Shown here piece by piece: positions 25,273 through 34,385 of a stretch of DNA of 64,000 bases. A program made the position numbers and the translations under genes. The number at the start of each line of letters is the position of its first letter. Position 1 is the stretch's first letter. The DNA comes from Stigmatella aurantiaca DW4/3-1 (lineage in GTDB: Bacteria; Myxococcota; Myxococcia; Myxococcales; Myxococcaceae), in assembly GCF_000165485.1 (NCBI RefSeq), contig NC_014623.1, positions 8,016,893 through 8,080,892 on the forward strand, written 5' to 3'. Under the pieces are notes generated by a model. The model ran no database searches. It saw only the letters and a list, made by a program, of their open reading frames with translations, and was not told the origin of the DNA.

Positions 25273-27324
25273 TCAAACCCGGAAGCGCCGGACCTCTCCG
25301 CGAAGCACCTCGGCCTGCTTCTGAAGGTGGTCGATGGCCTCTTCCAACTGCCGCACCGAGCGCGTCTGGTGCTCGGAGACGGTCTTGATGGTGTCCACCG
25401 CCTTGAGCACCTGCTCGCTGCCCTTCGTCTGCTCCTTCTGGGCCCGGTTCAGGTGGGTGACCATCTCGTTGATGCTCTCGATGGAGCGGGTGATCTGCTT
25501 GCTGCCCTGCGTCTGCTCCTGGCTGCTGCGCTGCACGTGCGCGGTGATGACCTTCATCCGCTCGGCGCTCTTGATGATCTGTTCGCTGCCCTTGGCCTGT
25601 TCGTTGGAGGCCTTGGAGATCATCTGCACCGTCTCCGAGATGCGCTGGATGGCCGTCGTCACCTGACGGCTGCCCCGCGCCTGCTCCACCGTGGCGCGGG
25701 CAATCGCCTTCACCATCTGCGTGGCCTTCTGGGCGCTGTCGTTGATCTTCCACAGGGCCCCTTCCGCGTCCCGGCCCAGCAGCACGCCCTCCTCCACGTT
25801 CTTCACGCCCTGGTTCATCACCGAGACGGCGTTGCGGCTCTCCTCCTGGATGCTGCGGATGAGCTCGGCGATCTCCTTGGTGGATGCGCCGGTGCGCTCG
25901 GCCAGGTCCTTGATCTCCTCGGCCACCACGGCGAAGCCCTTGCCGTGCTCGCCCGCCTGCGCGGCGATGATGGCGGCGTTGAGCGCCAGCAGGTTGGTCT
26001 GCTCGGCCACGTCATCGATGACGTTCAGGATGTTGCCGATCTCCGAGATGCGCCGGCCCAAGCTCTCGATGACGCCCGCGGCGGTGCGGCTCGTCTCCTT
26101 GATGCGGTCGATGCCGCTGAGCGTCTTCTGCAACGACTCCACGCCCGATTGCGCATCCTCGGACACCTGCTCGGACAGCCGCGCCGTCTCGTTGGCGTTC
26201 GTCTCCACCTGGCCGATGGAGGAGTCCATCCGCTTGATGGAGACGGAGGTCTCCTCCGTGGAGGCCGACAGGCCGGAGATGTTGGTGGCCACCTCGCGGA
26301 TGGAGAACGACATCTCCTCGATGGCGCTGGTCGTCTCCTCCACGCTGGCCGTCATGGATTGCACGTTCTCGGCCACCTCGTCGTTGGTGGCGGCCATCTC
26401 CATGATGGAGGAGCTGCTCTGCTCGGCGCTCTGGTAGAGCACCTCCACGTTCTCCGCGATGCCCCGGAGGCTCGCCAGCATCTCCACCATGGACGTCGAG
26501 GTCTCCTCCACGCGGGACTGAACCGTGGAAGCCCCCGAGGACACCGTGGTCCCCGTCCGGGAGATCTGTTCGATCACCCCCGCCAAGCTCTCCGACACGC
26601 CCCGGACCCGGCCCAGCGTCTCCCGCCAGCTCAGGGCGATGCGGTTGAGGGCCTCGGCCAGCTTGCCCAGCTCGTCCACCGCCCCCACCTCCACGCGCCC
26701 CGTCAGGTCCGACTCGGCCAGCCGGCGCGCCATGGACATCATCGCCTCCAGGGGATGGAGGATGAGCACCCGGGAGATGGGGAAGAAGAAGAGCATGACG
26801 AGAAACAGGCCGGAGCCGAAGATGGCCAGCACCGTCCACCGCAGGGAGATGACCTCCGATGTCAGCGCGTCGGGGTTCATCGCCAGCACCACCCAGCCCG
26901 CCCCGTTGTCGAGGGGCTCGGTGATGAGCCGGGTGTCCCCGGTCAGCTCGGGATCCGTGCTCAGGCGGTTGCGGAGCAAGCGCTCAACCGCGGCCTCGAC
27001 CCCCGGGGGGCGTGTGCCACTGGAGGCCACGGACACCCCATTGCGGTCCAGCAGGGCCGCGAACCGGACGTCGTCATCCCCCCGCAGGGACTCGAAGAAC
27101 CCCTGGAGGTGGTCGCCCTGACGGACCTCCATCTTCTGGCTGAAGACCGAGCGGGCAAGCTGCTGGGCCTTGAGGTGCCCATGCTTGGAGAGATCCCGGT
27201 CGAGGAAGTCCTCCACCCGCTCCTGAACGACGAAGGCCAGCACCAGGAACAGGACGGCCTGCGCCACGGTGAAGTACCCGAAGAGAACCCCTCGAAGACC
27301 CAATCTCTGGAAGCGACGTGCCAA
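25273..27324 (-). CDS. Methyl-accepting chemotaxis protein
   Basis: The protein has a first membrane helix (VLFGYFTVAQAVLFLVLAFVV), a periplasmic domain of about 130 residues, a second helix (WTVLAIFGSGLFLVMLFFF), a HAMP domain (LEAMMSMARRLAESDLTGRV), a long coiled coil and the conserved signalling hairpin tip (NAAIIAAQAGEHGKGFAVVAEEI). It senses a ligand and controls a CheA kinase. The 5' end is unresolved. The frame is open to an ATG at 27471, but that would leave only 18 nt to the divergent deacetylase start, so a TTG at 27324 just before the first helix is preferred. No che genes adjoin. Confidence 0.92.
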   Translation of the reverse strand: MARRFQRLGLRGVLFGYFTVAQAVLFLVLAFVVQERVEDFLDRDLSKHGHLKAQQLARSVFSQKMEVRQGDHLQGFFESLRGDDDVRFAALLDRNGVSVASSGTRPPGVEAAVERLLRNRLSTDPELTGDTRLITEPLDNGAGWVVLAMNPDALTSEVISLRWTVLAIFGSGLFLVMLFFFPISRVLILHPLEAMMSMARRLAESDLTGRVEVGAVDELGKLAEALNRIALSWRETLGRVRGVSESLAGVIEQISRTGTTVSSGASTVQSRVEETSTSMVEMLASLRGIAENVEVLYQSAEQSSSSIMEMAATNDEVAENVQSMTASVEETTSAIEEMSFSIREVATNISGLSASTEETSVSIKRMDSSIGQVETNANETARLSEQVSEDAQSGVESLQKTLSGIDRIKETSRTAAGVIESLGRRISEIGNILNVIDDVAEQTNLLALNAAIIAAQAGEHGKGFAVVAEEIKDLAERTGASTKEIAELIRSIQEESRNAVSVMNQGVKNVEEGVLLGRDAEGALWKINDSAQKATQMVKAIARATVEQARGSRQVTTAIQRISETVQMISKASNEQAKGSEQIIKSAERMKVITAHVQRSSQEQTQGSKQITRSIESINEMVTHLNRAQKEQTKGSEQVLKAVDTIKTVSEHQTRSVRQLEEAIDHLQKQAEVLRGEVRRFRV

Positions 27325-27489
27325 GGGGCCGCAATCTACGGAGGGAATCCGACAAAGGGCAAGGAACGGAGAGGGCGTGTTCCGCCCGGGAAGGTAAGAT
27401 GGGGGGTTACCCAGGGAGCCCATCCCCCGCGGCGAGTAGGTCCCGGTCTGCCGACGCTCCGAGTCGCCCAATCTCCGAGTCGCCCATTC

Positions 27490-28518
27490 ATGACGCTACC
27501 GACCCTCCTGCTGACTGATCCCCTCTTCCTGCAACATGACCCGGGCCAAGGGCACCCCGAGAGCCCGGCCCGGCTCCAGAGCATCCTCTCGGTGCTCGCG
27601 CGCACACCGGTGGCGGGCACCCAGGTGCGCTCGCCCCGCTCGGCCACCGCCGCGGAGCTGTCCGCCGTGCACACGCCGGAGCTCCGTCAGGCGCTGCTGG
27701 GGATGGCCGGGCACCGGGCCGTGATCGACGAGGACACCCGGCTCTCCCCGGACAGCTACGACGCGGCCCTCCTGGCCGCGGGGGCGGCGGTGGGCGCCGT
27801 GGAGGAGGTCATGGCGGGCCGGGCCCGCAACGCCTTCGCGCTGGTCCGCCCTCCGGGACACCATGCCGAGCCCGGGCGAGCCATGGGGTTCTGCCTCTTC
27901 AACAACGTGGCGATCGCCGCCGAGGCAGGGCGGCGGCTGGGCGCCGAGCGCGTGCTGGTGCTCGATTGGGACGTGCACCACGGCAACGGCACCCAGGCCG
28001 CCTTCGAGGGAAGGCGGGACGTGCTCTACCAATCCGTGCACCAGTACCCTTATTACCCGGGCACGGGGGCCCCGCGTGAGGTGGGCCAGGGCGCGGGCGA
28101 GGGGTTCAGCGTCAACTGCGCACTGCCCGGGGGCGCAACGGACTCGGACTACCGGTCCATTTTCGAGGATCTGCTCCTGCCCATCGCGGACTCATTCCAA
28201 CCCCAGCTCATGCTGGTGTCCGCGGGGTTCGATCCCCACCGGAATGATCCCCTCGGAGGCATGCTGGTCACCGAGCGGGGCTTTGCCGCGATGTGCGCCG
28301 GCCTCCGGTCGCTGGCCGAGCGTTTGTGTGGGGGCAAGCTGGTCCTGGTCCTGGAGGGGGGCTACTCCCTGGAGGGGCTCTCCCAGTCCGTCCATGCTTG
28401 CATCGAGGTGCTCGCCGGCCGGAGCGACTCCTTCCCCGGTGGGGAGACATCCTCGGACACCGCCCACGCCATTGCCCAGAGCCGGGAGGCGCTCCGGCCT
28501 TACTGGTCCTGCCTCTGA
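27490..28518 (+). CDS. Histone deacetylase superfamily (class II-like) deacetylase
   Basis: The 342-residue enzyme has the zinc-dependent deacetylase motifs in order: GHPESPARL near the start, VRPPGHHAEPGRAMGFCLFNN (the tandem histidines), LDWDVHHGNGTQ (metal Asp and His), SAGFDPHRNDPLGG (metal Asp) and LEGGYSL (with the transition-state Tyr). Bacterial relatives remove acetyl or other acyl groups from proteins, polyamines or acetoin-pathway substrates; the target here is unknown. The ATG chosen begins MTLPTLLLTDPLFLQHDP; an upstream open frame is antisense to the chemoreceptor. It is divergent from that gene and converges on a receiver gene. Confidence 0.94.
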   Translation: MTLPTLLLTDPLFLQHDPGQGHPESPARLQSILSVLARTPVAGTQVRSPRSATAAELSAVHTPELRQALLGMAGHRAVIDEDTRLSPDSYDAALLAAGAAVGAVEEVMAGRARNAFALVRPPGHHAEPGRAMGFCLFNNVAIAAEAGRRLGAERVLVLDWDVHHGNGTQAAFEGRRDVLYQSVHQYPYYPGTGAPREVGQGAGEGFSVNCALPGGATDSDYRSIFEDLLLPIADSFQPQLMLVSAGFDPHRNDPLGGMLVTERGFAAMCAGLRSLAERLCGGKLVLVLEGGYSLEGLSQSVHACIEVLAGRSDSFPGGETSSDTAHAIAQSREALRPYWSCL

Positions 28519-28558
28519 GGGCTGCAGGCCCCTGTCCAGCCCTCTCCTTGGGGAAGGC

Positions 28559-28966
28559 TCACCAGGAGGCGACACTGGCCGAATCCGATGGCCCGTCCGG
28601 CGAGGCGAACCGCTCGACCGTGTTCAATAAGTCATCGAGATCCACGGGTTTGCGCAGGTAGCCCGCAACGCCCAGCCGGGCCACCTCCCGGGAGCTGACC
28701 CCCTGGCCCGAAACGACCACCACCGGAATGGAGGCGAGCTCCGCGTCGGAGCGCTGCTCGGCCCGGAAGGCCCATCCACTGACCTCCGGCATCATGAGAT
28801 CCAGGAGGATGAGCTCGGGGCGAAGCCCTCCCTTGAGTTGCTCCAGCGCCTCGCGTCCATCGTGAGCGACGGACACCTGATACCCCTCCGTCTCCAGCAC
28901 ATCTTGGAGCGCGAGCAAGATGTCATGATCGTCGTCGACGACAAGCAAGCTGCTCGAGTGCTCCAT
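28559..28966 (-). CDS. Stand-alone response regulator receiver protein
   Basis: The start MEHSSSLLVVDDDHD is preceded by AGGAGGAGAG, a strong ribosome site, so the open frame reaching 29134 is not used. The 135-residue protein is a single receiver domain: acidic pair Asp11-Asp12, phospho-acceptor Asp56 (LILLDLMMP), Ser86 at the switch and Lys106 (YLRKPVDL). It has no output domain. It is divergent from a soluble histidine kinase gene 230 nt away, which makes that kinase the likely partner. Confidence 0.93.
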   Translation of the reverse strand: MEHSSSLLVVDDDHDILLALQDVLETEGYQVSVAHDGREALEQLKGGLRPELILLDLMMPEVSGWAFRAEQRSDAELASIPVVVVSGQGVSSREVARLGVAGYLRKPVDLDDLLNTVERFASPDGPSDSASVASW

Positions 28967-29196
28967 TGGTCTCTCCTCCTTCCCACTGACGGTGAGGACG
29001 GTTTCAAGAACGTGCCACCCCGAAACGCGCGCTGGACGCTCAGCAAGCAAGCCCGGAGCCCTTCCATCGGAGGTGCGAAAGAAGGCAGTGCACTCCGTGC
29101 TGCCATCCATGCAGCCAAGCGCGTTGCAGCACACCTGGCGAGGCGTACTTACCTAGAAAAGGGATGCCTCTTTCCCCCTTGGACAGATGACACCCT

Positions 29197-31080
29197 ATGT
29201 CTCCCCCTCCCAACATGCCTCTCTCTGAAGAGGCGCCCCAGCGGTGGACGGCCGTGGACACCGGGGCTCCAACCTCCCCCCCGAGCGAGCATGCCGGACC
29301 TGCCCTGCGGCTCTTGTCCAGGGCAGGCCGCCTGCTCTCCGTCCAACGAGGCAGCCTGAAGCCCATCCTGCGCCGGGTGGCCCGCTTGACGACCTCGGAG
29401 CTGGCCAGCTTCTGTCTGGTGGAGTTGGTCCTCGCCAACGGTCAGTCCGAGCGGGTGGCCTTGGCACACCATGACCCCCTGGCCGAATCCCAGCTTCGGG
29501 CCCTTCTCCCCCACTCCCCCCAAGACAGCTCCTGCAGCCCCATGGTGGATGCCCTTCACACTGGGATCTCCCAACTCCTGGTGGACTACCCAGTGGAGAT
29601 CCGGCGGCGGTTGCCCACGCTGCCCGAGCACCTCGCGCAGCTCGATCCGCTGGATCCCCGGTCCCTGATGGTGGTGCCCCTCGTGGGGCACCGGCGGGTG
29701 CTGGGCTTGATGCTGCTGGCCCGCAACAGCTCCCTGCCTCCCTTCGATGCCACGGACCTCATCGTCGCCGAAGAACTGGCGCGCAGCATGGCCGTCGCCC
29801 TCGACGACTCCCGCCTGCTTCGGGAAGCCCGGCGTGCCGAGCGGCGTGCCCGGTTCCTGGCCCGCTCCAGCCGTGTGCTCGCCGGTTCACTCGATTACCG
29901 CGCCACGCTGGATCAAGTCGCCCGGCTCGCGGTGCCCGCCGTGGCGGACCTGTGCGCGGTGGACATGCTCGAAGAAGACGGGAGCATCAGCCGCCTGGCC
30001 GTGGCGCACCGGGTTCCTGAAAAGGCCGCGCTGGTCTGGGAGCTGGCGCATCGCTGGCCCTCGCACCTCACGGATCTCTACGGCGCGGGACGGGTCATCC
30101 AGATCGGCGAGCCCGAGCTGCGCGGAGAGGTGCAGGACACAGGCCTGCCGCGCGCGGCGCGGACCCCCGAGCACCTGCACGCCTTGCGCTCCCTGGGGCT
30201 GGAGTCCTACCTCGTGGCCCCCCTGCGGGCCCGTGGCCGGACGCTGGGGGCCATCACCTTCGCCTATACGGGGTCTCACCGGTCCTACCGCCGGCAGGAT
30301 CTGCGGCTGGCCATGGAGTTGGCGGCCCGGGCGGCCCTGGCCGTGGACAACGCGCTGCTCTACAGCGCCTCGCAAGAGGCCGTGAAGCTCCGGGACGAGT
30401 TCCTCGCCGTCGCCTCCCACGAGTTGAAGACCCCGCTCACGCCCCTCAACCTGCGGCTACAGAGCCTGCGGCGCGAGCTGGACCGGCGGGGCGCTCCCGT
30501 GGATTCCGCCCGGGTGCAGGAACACGTCGCCGCGCTCCAGCGCCAATGCAAGCGGTTGGGCACGCTGGTGGACAGCCTTCTGGATGTCTCGCGCCTGGAA
30601 GCGGGCGTGTTGGTGCTCGACCTGGAGTTTCTGGATCTGGTGGCCCTGGCCCGCGATGTCATCAGCCGCTTCGCTCCCCAGGCGGCGCGGACGGGGACCC
30701 CGCTGACCATCGAGGCTGGAGAGCCCATCGTGGGGCACTGGGACCGGGTACGGCTGGAGCAGGTGGTGAGCAGCCTGCTCAGCAATGCCCTCAAGTACAG
30801 CGTGGGCCACCCCATTCACATCCGGGTCGAGCGAAGCCCCATGGGCGCCCGCCTCACGGTGCGGGATGAAGGCATCGGCATCTCCCCGGAGCACCTGCCC
30901 CGCATCTTCGAGCGCTTCGAGCGGGCGGTCTCCTCGGAGCATTTCGGGGGCCTGGGCCTGGGGCTCTACCTCACACGCCACCTGGTCGAGGCGTTTGGAG
31001 GAACCATCCACGCCACCAGCGAGCCAGGCCTGGGCTCCACCTTCCAGGTGGACCTGCCCCTGGCCTCCCCCGCTTCTTGA
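29197..31080 (+). CDS. Soluble sensor histidine kinase with GAF domains
   Basis: The 627-residue kinase has no membrane helix. Two GAF-like sensory regions occupy about residues 40-205 and 225-390. A HisKA dimerisation helix with His408 (FLAVASHELKTPL) follows, and then a HATPase_c domain with the N box (SSLLSNALKYSVG), G1 (RDEGIGIS), F box (IFERFER) and G2 (GGLGLGLYLTRHL). It autophosphorylates and presumably passes phosphate to a receiver; the divergent receiver at 28559-28966 is the obvious candidate. A second in-frame ATG at 29215 could also start it. Confidence 0.94.
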   Translation: MSPPPNMPLSEEAPQRWTAVDTGAPTSPPSEHAGPALRLLSRAGRLLSVQRGSLKPILRRVARLTTSELASFCLVELVLANGQSERVALAHHDPLAESQLRALLPHSPQDSSCSPMVDALHTGISQLLVDYPVEIRRRLPTLPEHLAQLDPLDPRSLMVVPLVGHRRVLGLMLLARNSSLPPFDATDLIVAEELARSMAVALDDSRLLREARRAERRARFLARSSRVLAGSLDYRATLDQVARLAVPAVADLCAVDMLEEDGSISRLAVAHRVPEKAALVWELAHRWPSHLTDLYGAGRVIQIGEPELRGEVQDTGLPRAARTPEHLHALRSLGLESYLVAPLRARGRTLGAITFAYTGSHRSYRRQDLRLAMELAARAALAVDNALLYSASQEAVKLRDEFLAVASHELKTPLTPLNLRLQSLRRELDRRGAPVDSARVQEHVAALQRQCKRLGTLVDSLLDVSRLEAGVLVLDLEFLDLVALARDVISRFAPQAARTGTPLTIEAGEPIVGHWDRVRLEQVVSSLLSNALKYSVGHPIHIRVERSPMGARLTVRDEGIGISPEHLPRIFERFERAVSSEHFGGLGLGLYLTRHLVEAFGGTIHATSEPGLGSTFQVDLPLASPAS

Positions 31081-31138
31081 CGTGCGGAGTCCGCTCGCCC
31101 AGGGTGCAGGGCAGGCTCAGCGGCCAGGGAGAAAACGG

Positions 31139-31901
31139 ATGGCGGAGATGCACTACGGAACGGCCTTGGTGACGGGGGCCTCCAGTGGCCTGGGACGAGG
31201 CCTGGCCCTGTGGCTCGCCCGTCGCGGCACGCGCGTGTTCGCCGCGGCCCGGCGTCAGGAGCCCCTCCAGGCCCTGGCCCACGAGGCCCGGGCGGCCGGC
31301 GCCACGCTGGAGCCCCTGGAGATGGATGTGGCGCGGGCAGACGAGACGGTCGCGCGCATCCGCCAGCTCGACGCGGACTGCGGAGGGCTGGACTTGGTGA
31401 TCGCCAACGCCGGGGTGGGCGGAGAAACCCCCGGCAAGCGCTTCCCATGGGAGCGCTCGAAGAAGATGATCGACATCAACGTCACTGGCGCGGTGGCCAC
31501 CTTGGGCGCGGTCCTGCCCCAGATGGTGGAGCGCGGACGCGGGCACGTGGTAGGGGTGTCCAGCCTGGCGGCGTTCCGGGGCATGCCCACCCACGCCGCC
31601 TACTCCGCCTCGAAAGATCTTCCTCTCCACCTTCCTGGAGAGCCTGCGTGTGGACCTGCGCGGCACGGGCGTGCGCGTCACCTGCATCTACCCCGGCTTC
31701 GTGAAGAGCGAGATGACGGCGAAGAACCGCTTCCCCATGCCCTTCCTGCTGGAAACAGAGGATGCGGTGGAGCGCATGGGCCGCGCCATCGTGCGCGGAG
31801 CGCCCGTATTCGCCTTCCCCTGGCCAACCGCGCGGTTCGTCCAGTTCATCCACGCCCTGCCCAATGCCCTCTTCGATTCCCTGGCGGGCCGGTTCTACTG
31901 A
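31139..31901 (+). pseudogene. Short-chain dehydrogenase/reductase with a one-base frameshift
   Basis: The first frame gives a normal SDR: TGASSGLG at residues 12-19, the NAG motif in VIANAGVGG, catalytic serine in VVGVSSLAAF and YSASK at 155-159. Right after that Lys the frame goes wrong (DLPLHLPGEP). The next frame, from 31614, gives IFLSTFLESLRVDLRG and then VTCIYPGFVKSEM and a normal SDR end with stop at 31901. Removing one A from AAA at 31613-31615 restores a 253-residue protein. This is either a genuine single-base insertion or a sequencing error. It starts 58 nt after the histidine kinase. Confidence 0.9.
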
Positions 31902-31995
31902 GAGCGGCTGTCCGCCTAAGCTCACGGACATAGATGCTGAGCACCTGCTGGTGAGTGGCGTTCAAGCGACCCTGTCAGCAGGGAGAAGAGCCGCC

Positions 31996-33177
31996 TCACA
32001 CGCCAGCAGCACCCGTCCCACCCTGCCCCTCTTCAGGCACTCCATGGCCGGTCACGGGCCCCGCTTCCCCAGCCGTGCACGCTCCAGCTTGTTCACCCTC
32101 CGCCGTTCCATCCAGCAGGAGGTGTCCGCCCGCTCTGTTCAGGCGTTCAACCCCAGAGCCACCGCCAACCGGAGCCTGTGACGGTCGCTCCTGGTGGCCA
32201 GGCGGAACCCTTCGCGACGCTTCCTGGCCCTGAGACACTTCCGCGCCGGGAGCCCCCTCTACCAGAGGGGTGCGTGCGTCAGAGGAGGGGGCCTCGGGTG
32301 AGGGGCCCCCCGTGGGCGTTCGTTGGCTCAAACCTGTAGGACAAGCAGACTGGTTGGGACCGTTCGCCTCCGACAGCCTCTGCGTGGCGTCCTCATGCTC
32401 CGGGGTGGGGTGAGAGGGGACTGTGTCTGCGCAGAGTGGGGGCTGTGACGACCCCTTTGGCTCCTGCGGGGGTGGGAGGCCTGCGAGCAGGTGCCCATCG
32501 CTCGCCTGGAGCAAGGCGGGCAGTTCCTGGCGCAGGGGCTGCGCGTCCTTGGCTGCCAGGGCGTGCAGCGCACAGAGTGCCCACTGCCGAGTGGCCTGCG
32601 CATTCAGGTGGGGCACCAGCCGCCGGGCCATTCCTCGGTACGAGCGCTCCAGCGACTGCAGCAGCAGCGCCTGTCCGGGACGCTCCACCGCGCGGGCCGC
32701 CTGCCTCAGCAACGCAAACTCCAACTCCGCCCACCTGCCGGGGTTGTCGCCCCAGCGGGCCTCCTCCGCCAACTCGAAGCACAGGCCTCCTAGCGTGTCC
32801 AAGTCCCTGGCAGAGGCCTGCTGGCAACACGCCGCCAGCAGTTCCACTGTCGTCTCTCGCTTGAGGGCCAGAAAGCCTTCCAGCAGCTTGCGTCTCTCCG
32901 GTTGAGCGGCGCCCAGGCCCTCCAGCACCACCCCCAGGTTCTCCAGGGTCACCGCCCCCTCCAAGGGGAGGGCTCGGCTGCGGCGGCCTGGGTGCTGCTC
33001 AATCAACGCTCTGGCGGCCAGGCGCTTCAGCGCTTCACGGACGGTGCTGCGTGAAAGTCCGTAGTGCTTGGCCAGCGAGTTTTCCGAGGGAAGAAAGCCG
33101 TCCTGGGGCAGCAGGCCTTGCGAAATCATCCGCTCCAGGTCTTGCTCCACTCGTCCGACCAGCCCCACCCATTCCAT
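31996..33177 (-). CDS. GntR family (FadR-like) transcriptional regulator with long disordered tail
   Basis: The 393-residue protein has a winged helix at residues 8-70 with the GntR pattern LPSENSLAKHYGLSRSTVREALKRLAARALIEQHPGR. A FadR/FCD-like all-helical region (about 80-245) follows. The last 150 residues are Pro, Gly, Ser and Glu-rich, with no predicted structure and several short inverted DNA repeats beneath them (32262-32330). The effector and targets are unknown; acidic metabolites are common for this family. It converges on the broken SDR gene and lies downstream of the flavin reductase gene on the same strand. Confidence 0.85.
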   Translation of the reverse strand: MEWVGLVGRVEQDLERMISQGLLPQDGFLPSENSLAKHYGLSRSTVREALKRLAARALIEQHPGRRSRALPLEGAVTLENLGVVLEGLGAAQPERRKLLEGFLALKRETTVELLAACCQQASARDLDTLGGLCFELAEEARWGDNPGRWAELEFALLRQAARAVERPGQALLLQSLERSYRGMARRLVPHLNAQATRQWALCALHALAAKDAQPLRQELPALLQASDGHLLAGLPPPQEPKGSSQPPLCADTVPSHPTPEHEDATQRLSEANGPNQSACPTGLSQRTPTGGPSPEAPSSDARTPLVEGAPGAEVSQGQEASRRVPPGHQERPSQAPVGGGSGVERLNRAGGHLLLDGTAEGEQAGACTAGEAGPVTGHGVPEEGQGGTGAAGV

Positions 33178-33265
33178 CTCCGCCCCTCCTTAGTTTCAGG
33201 TAGTGCCATCTCAACATCTGGGGCTGACAGAGTGGAAAGGGGGTTCATTCTCTATGTCCGAGCGC

Positions 33266-33823
33266 TTAGAGATTCTGAGGTTTGAACATCCGGCGGAGGT
33301 TGAGGGATTCGCCCGACACCATGAAGACCCCCTGGCCTCGGTAGTGAAGGGTCTGGGGGTACTTCGGTGAAGCCGGTGCGTGCGCCTTCACCACTTCCAA
33401 GATGAAGAAATTGTACTTCCGCAGAAGCCTCGAATCCGCGAGCTTGCATTCATAGTTGGCGAAACATTCTTGGATGAGCGGGGCCTTGACCTTCTGTGCC
33501 TTCACCGCCGTCAAACCGAAGTGCTCGAATTTGTCGATCTCTCTTCCCGAGGTGTTGCCAATTCCCACCGCCACTTCCGCCAACTCAACCGTCGGGATGT
33601 TGATGACACACTCCTTGCTTCTCCGGATCATCTCGAAGCTGTGATTCTCCGAGGTGATCATGCAGCCGACGAGCGATGGCGAGAACTCCATCACGGTATG
33701 CCAGCCCATGGTCATGATGTTGGTTTTGCCCTTCCAGAACGAACTCACCAGCACAATCGGCCCAGGCTCCAGGAACCGGCGAATCTGATCGACCGGAAAA
33801 TCCTTCTTCTTGAATGTCTTCAT
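33266..33823 (-). CDS. Flavin reductase-like FMN-binding protein
   Basis: The 185-residue protein fits the flavin reductase-like/FMN-binding split-barrel family: VLVSSFWKGKTNIMTMGWHTVMEFSPSLVG, then SFEMIRRSKECVINIP and an interrupted FEHFGLTAVKAQKVKAP segment. Members bind FMN and reduce flavin for a partner monooxygenase or act as domains of larger proteins. No monooxygenase is adjacent. Base composition is lower in G+C than the surroundings (31/60 in 33421-33480). The ATG has AAGGGG upstream. Its first 239 bases overlap the tail of a lipoprotein frame, which suggests that this gene landed at the end of that gene. Confidence 0.88.
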   Translation of the reverse strand: MKTFKKKDFPVDQIRRFLEPGPIVLVSSFWKGKTNIMTMGWHTVMEFSPSLVGCMITSENHSFEMIRRSKECVINIPTVELAEVAVGIGNTSGREIDKFEHFGLTAVKAQKVKAPLIQECFANYECKLADSRLLRKYNFFILEVVKAHAPASPKYPQTLHYRGQGVFMVSGESLNLRRMFKPQNL

Positions 33824-34379
33824 CGTTCCACCCCTTGAACCACTGGACGAACACGGGCGCGAACAGGCTCACCGTATATGGCACCGCTGCCGCGCCCCTG
33901 GTATGAACCCGGACAAAGAACCCGTTTTGAAACTCGGCCCGAAGCAGGCGTATCTCTCCCGGTTGGCGCTGGATGGTGTCTCCAGGTTCGCTCAACGGAA
34001 TCGGATGGCCATTGGAATCCAGGAGATCCACCTCCAGTGGACCCCGTGAAGCCTCCCAGCGCACGGTCGCACCTGCTGGGTGACAGCAGTCCACCCAAGC
34101 ATGAATCCAGTCCTCATCACCTGGGCAAGCCACCCTTCCCTCCTGCACCAAGGGCCCATGGTTGTAGATATGGGAGAGAGGAGGGGTGGCTTGCCCCTGC
34201 TCCAGCGTGTCGTCGTCCTCCCACGCATCATCCACACAAGCCATGCCCGCCGGAGTCCCGTTCTCATTCTGGGATTGGCTTCCATTTCGGGGAATGCCTT
34301 CTCCTTGATGAGCACGGCACGCCCCTCCCCCACTCAATGTCACCAGCATCAGCGCGAGGCATGGAAGTTTCATGGTCAT
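33585..34379 (-). CDS. Lipoprotein that has lost its stop codon and overlaps the flavin reductase gene
   Basis: The N-terminus (MTMKLPCLALMLVTLSGGGAC) is a signal peptide with a possible lipidation Cys21. A secreted domain follows with an EDDD acidic stretch, VACPGDEDWIHAWVDCC (pre-peptidase-like beta domain pattern) and ends naturally near VPYTVSLFAPVFV at residue about 180. The frame then runs on for over 80 residues into the flavin reductase gene in another frame. The start lies 6 nt after the kinase stop, so the two are one operon, and such kinase-lipoprotein pairs recur in myxobacteria as I recall them. The extended tail is probably an accident, so the protein may be altered or unstable. 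Confidence 0.7.
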   Translation of the reverse strand: MTMKLPCLALMLVTLSGGGACRAHQGEGIPRNGSQSQNENGTPAGMACVDDAWEDDDTLEQGQATPPLSHIYNHGPLVQEGRVACPGDEDWIHAWVDCCHPAGATVRWEASRGPLEVDLLDSNGHPIPLSEPGDTIQRQPGEIRLLRAEFQNGFFVRVHTRGAAAVPYTVSLFAPVFVQWFKGWNDEDIQEEGFSGRSDSPVPGAWADCAGEFVLEGQNQHHDHGLAYRDGVLAIARRLHDHLGESQLRDDPEKQGVCHQHPDG

Positions 34380-34385
34380 GAAGAC

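Noticed and set aside
24590-25753. Longer TatB frame with 227 extra N-terminal residues
   Set aside because: The extension is His/Gln/Ala-rich without structure and overlaps the chemoreceptor gene; MFNIGAGEMIF at 25072 is the family start.
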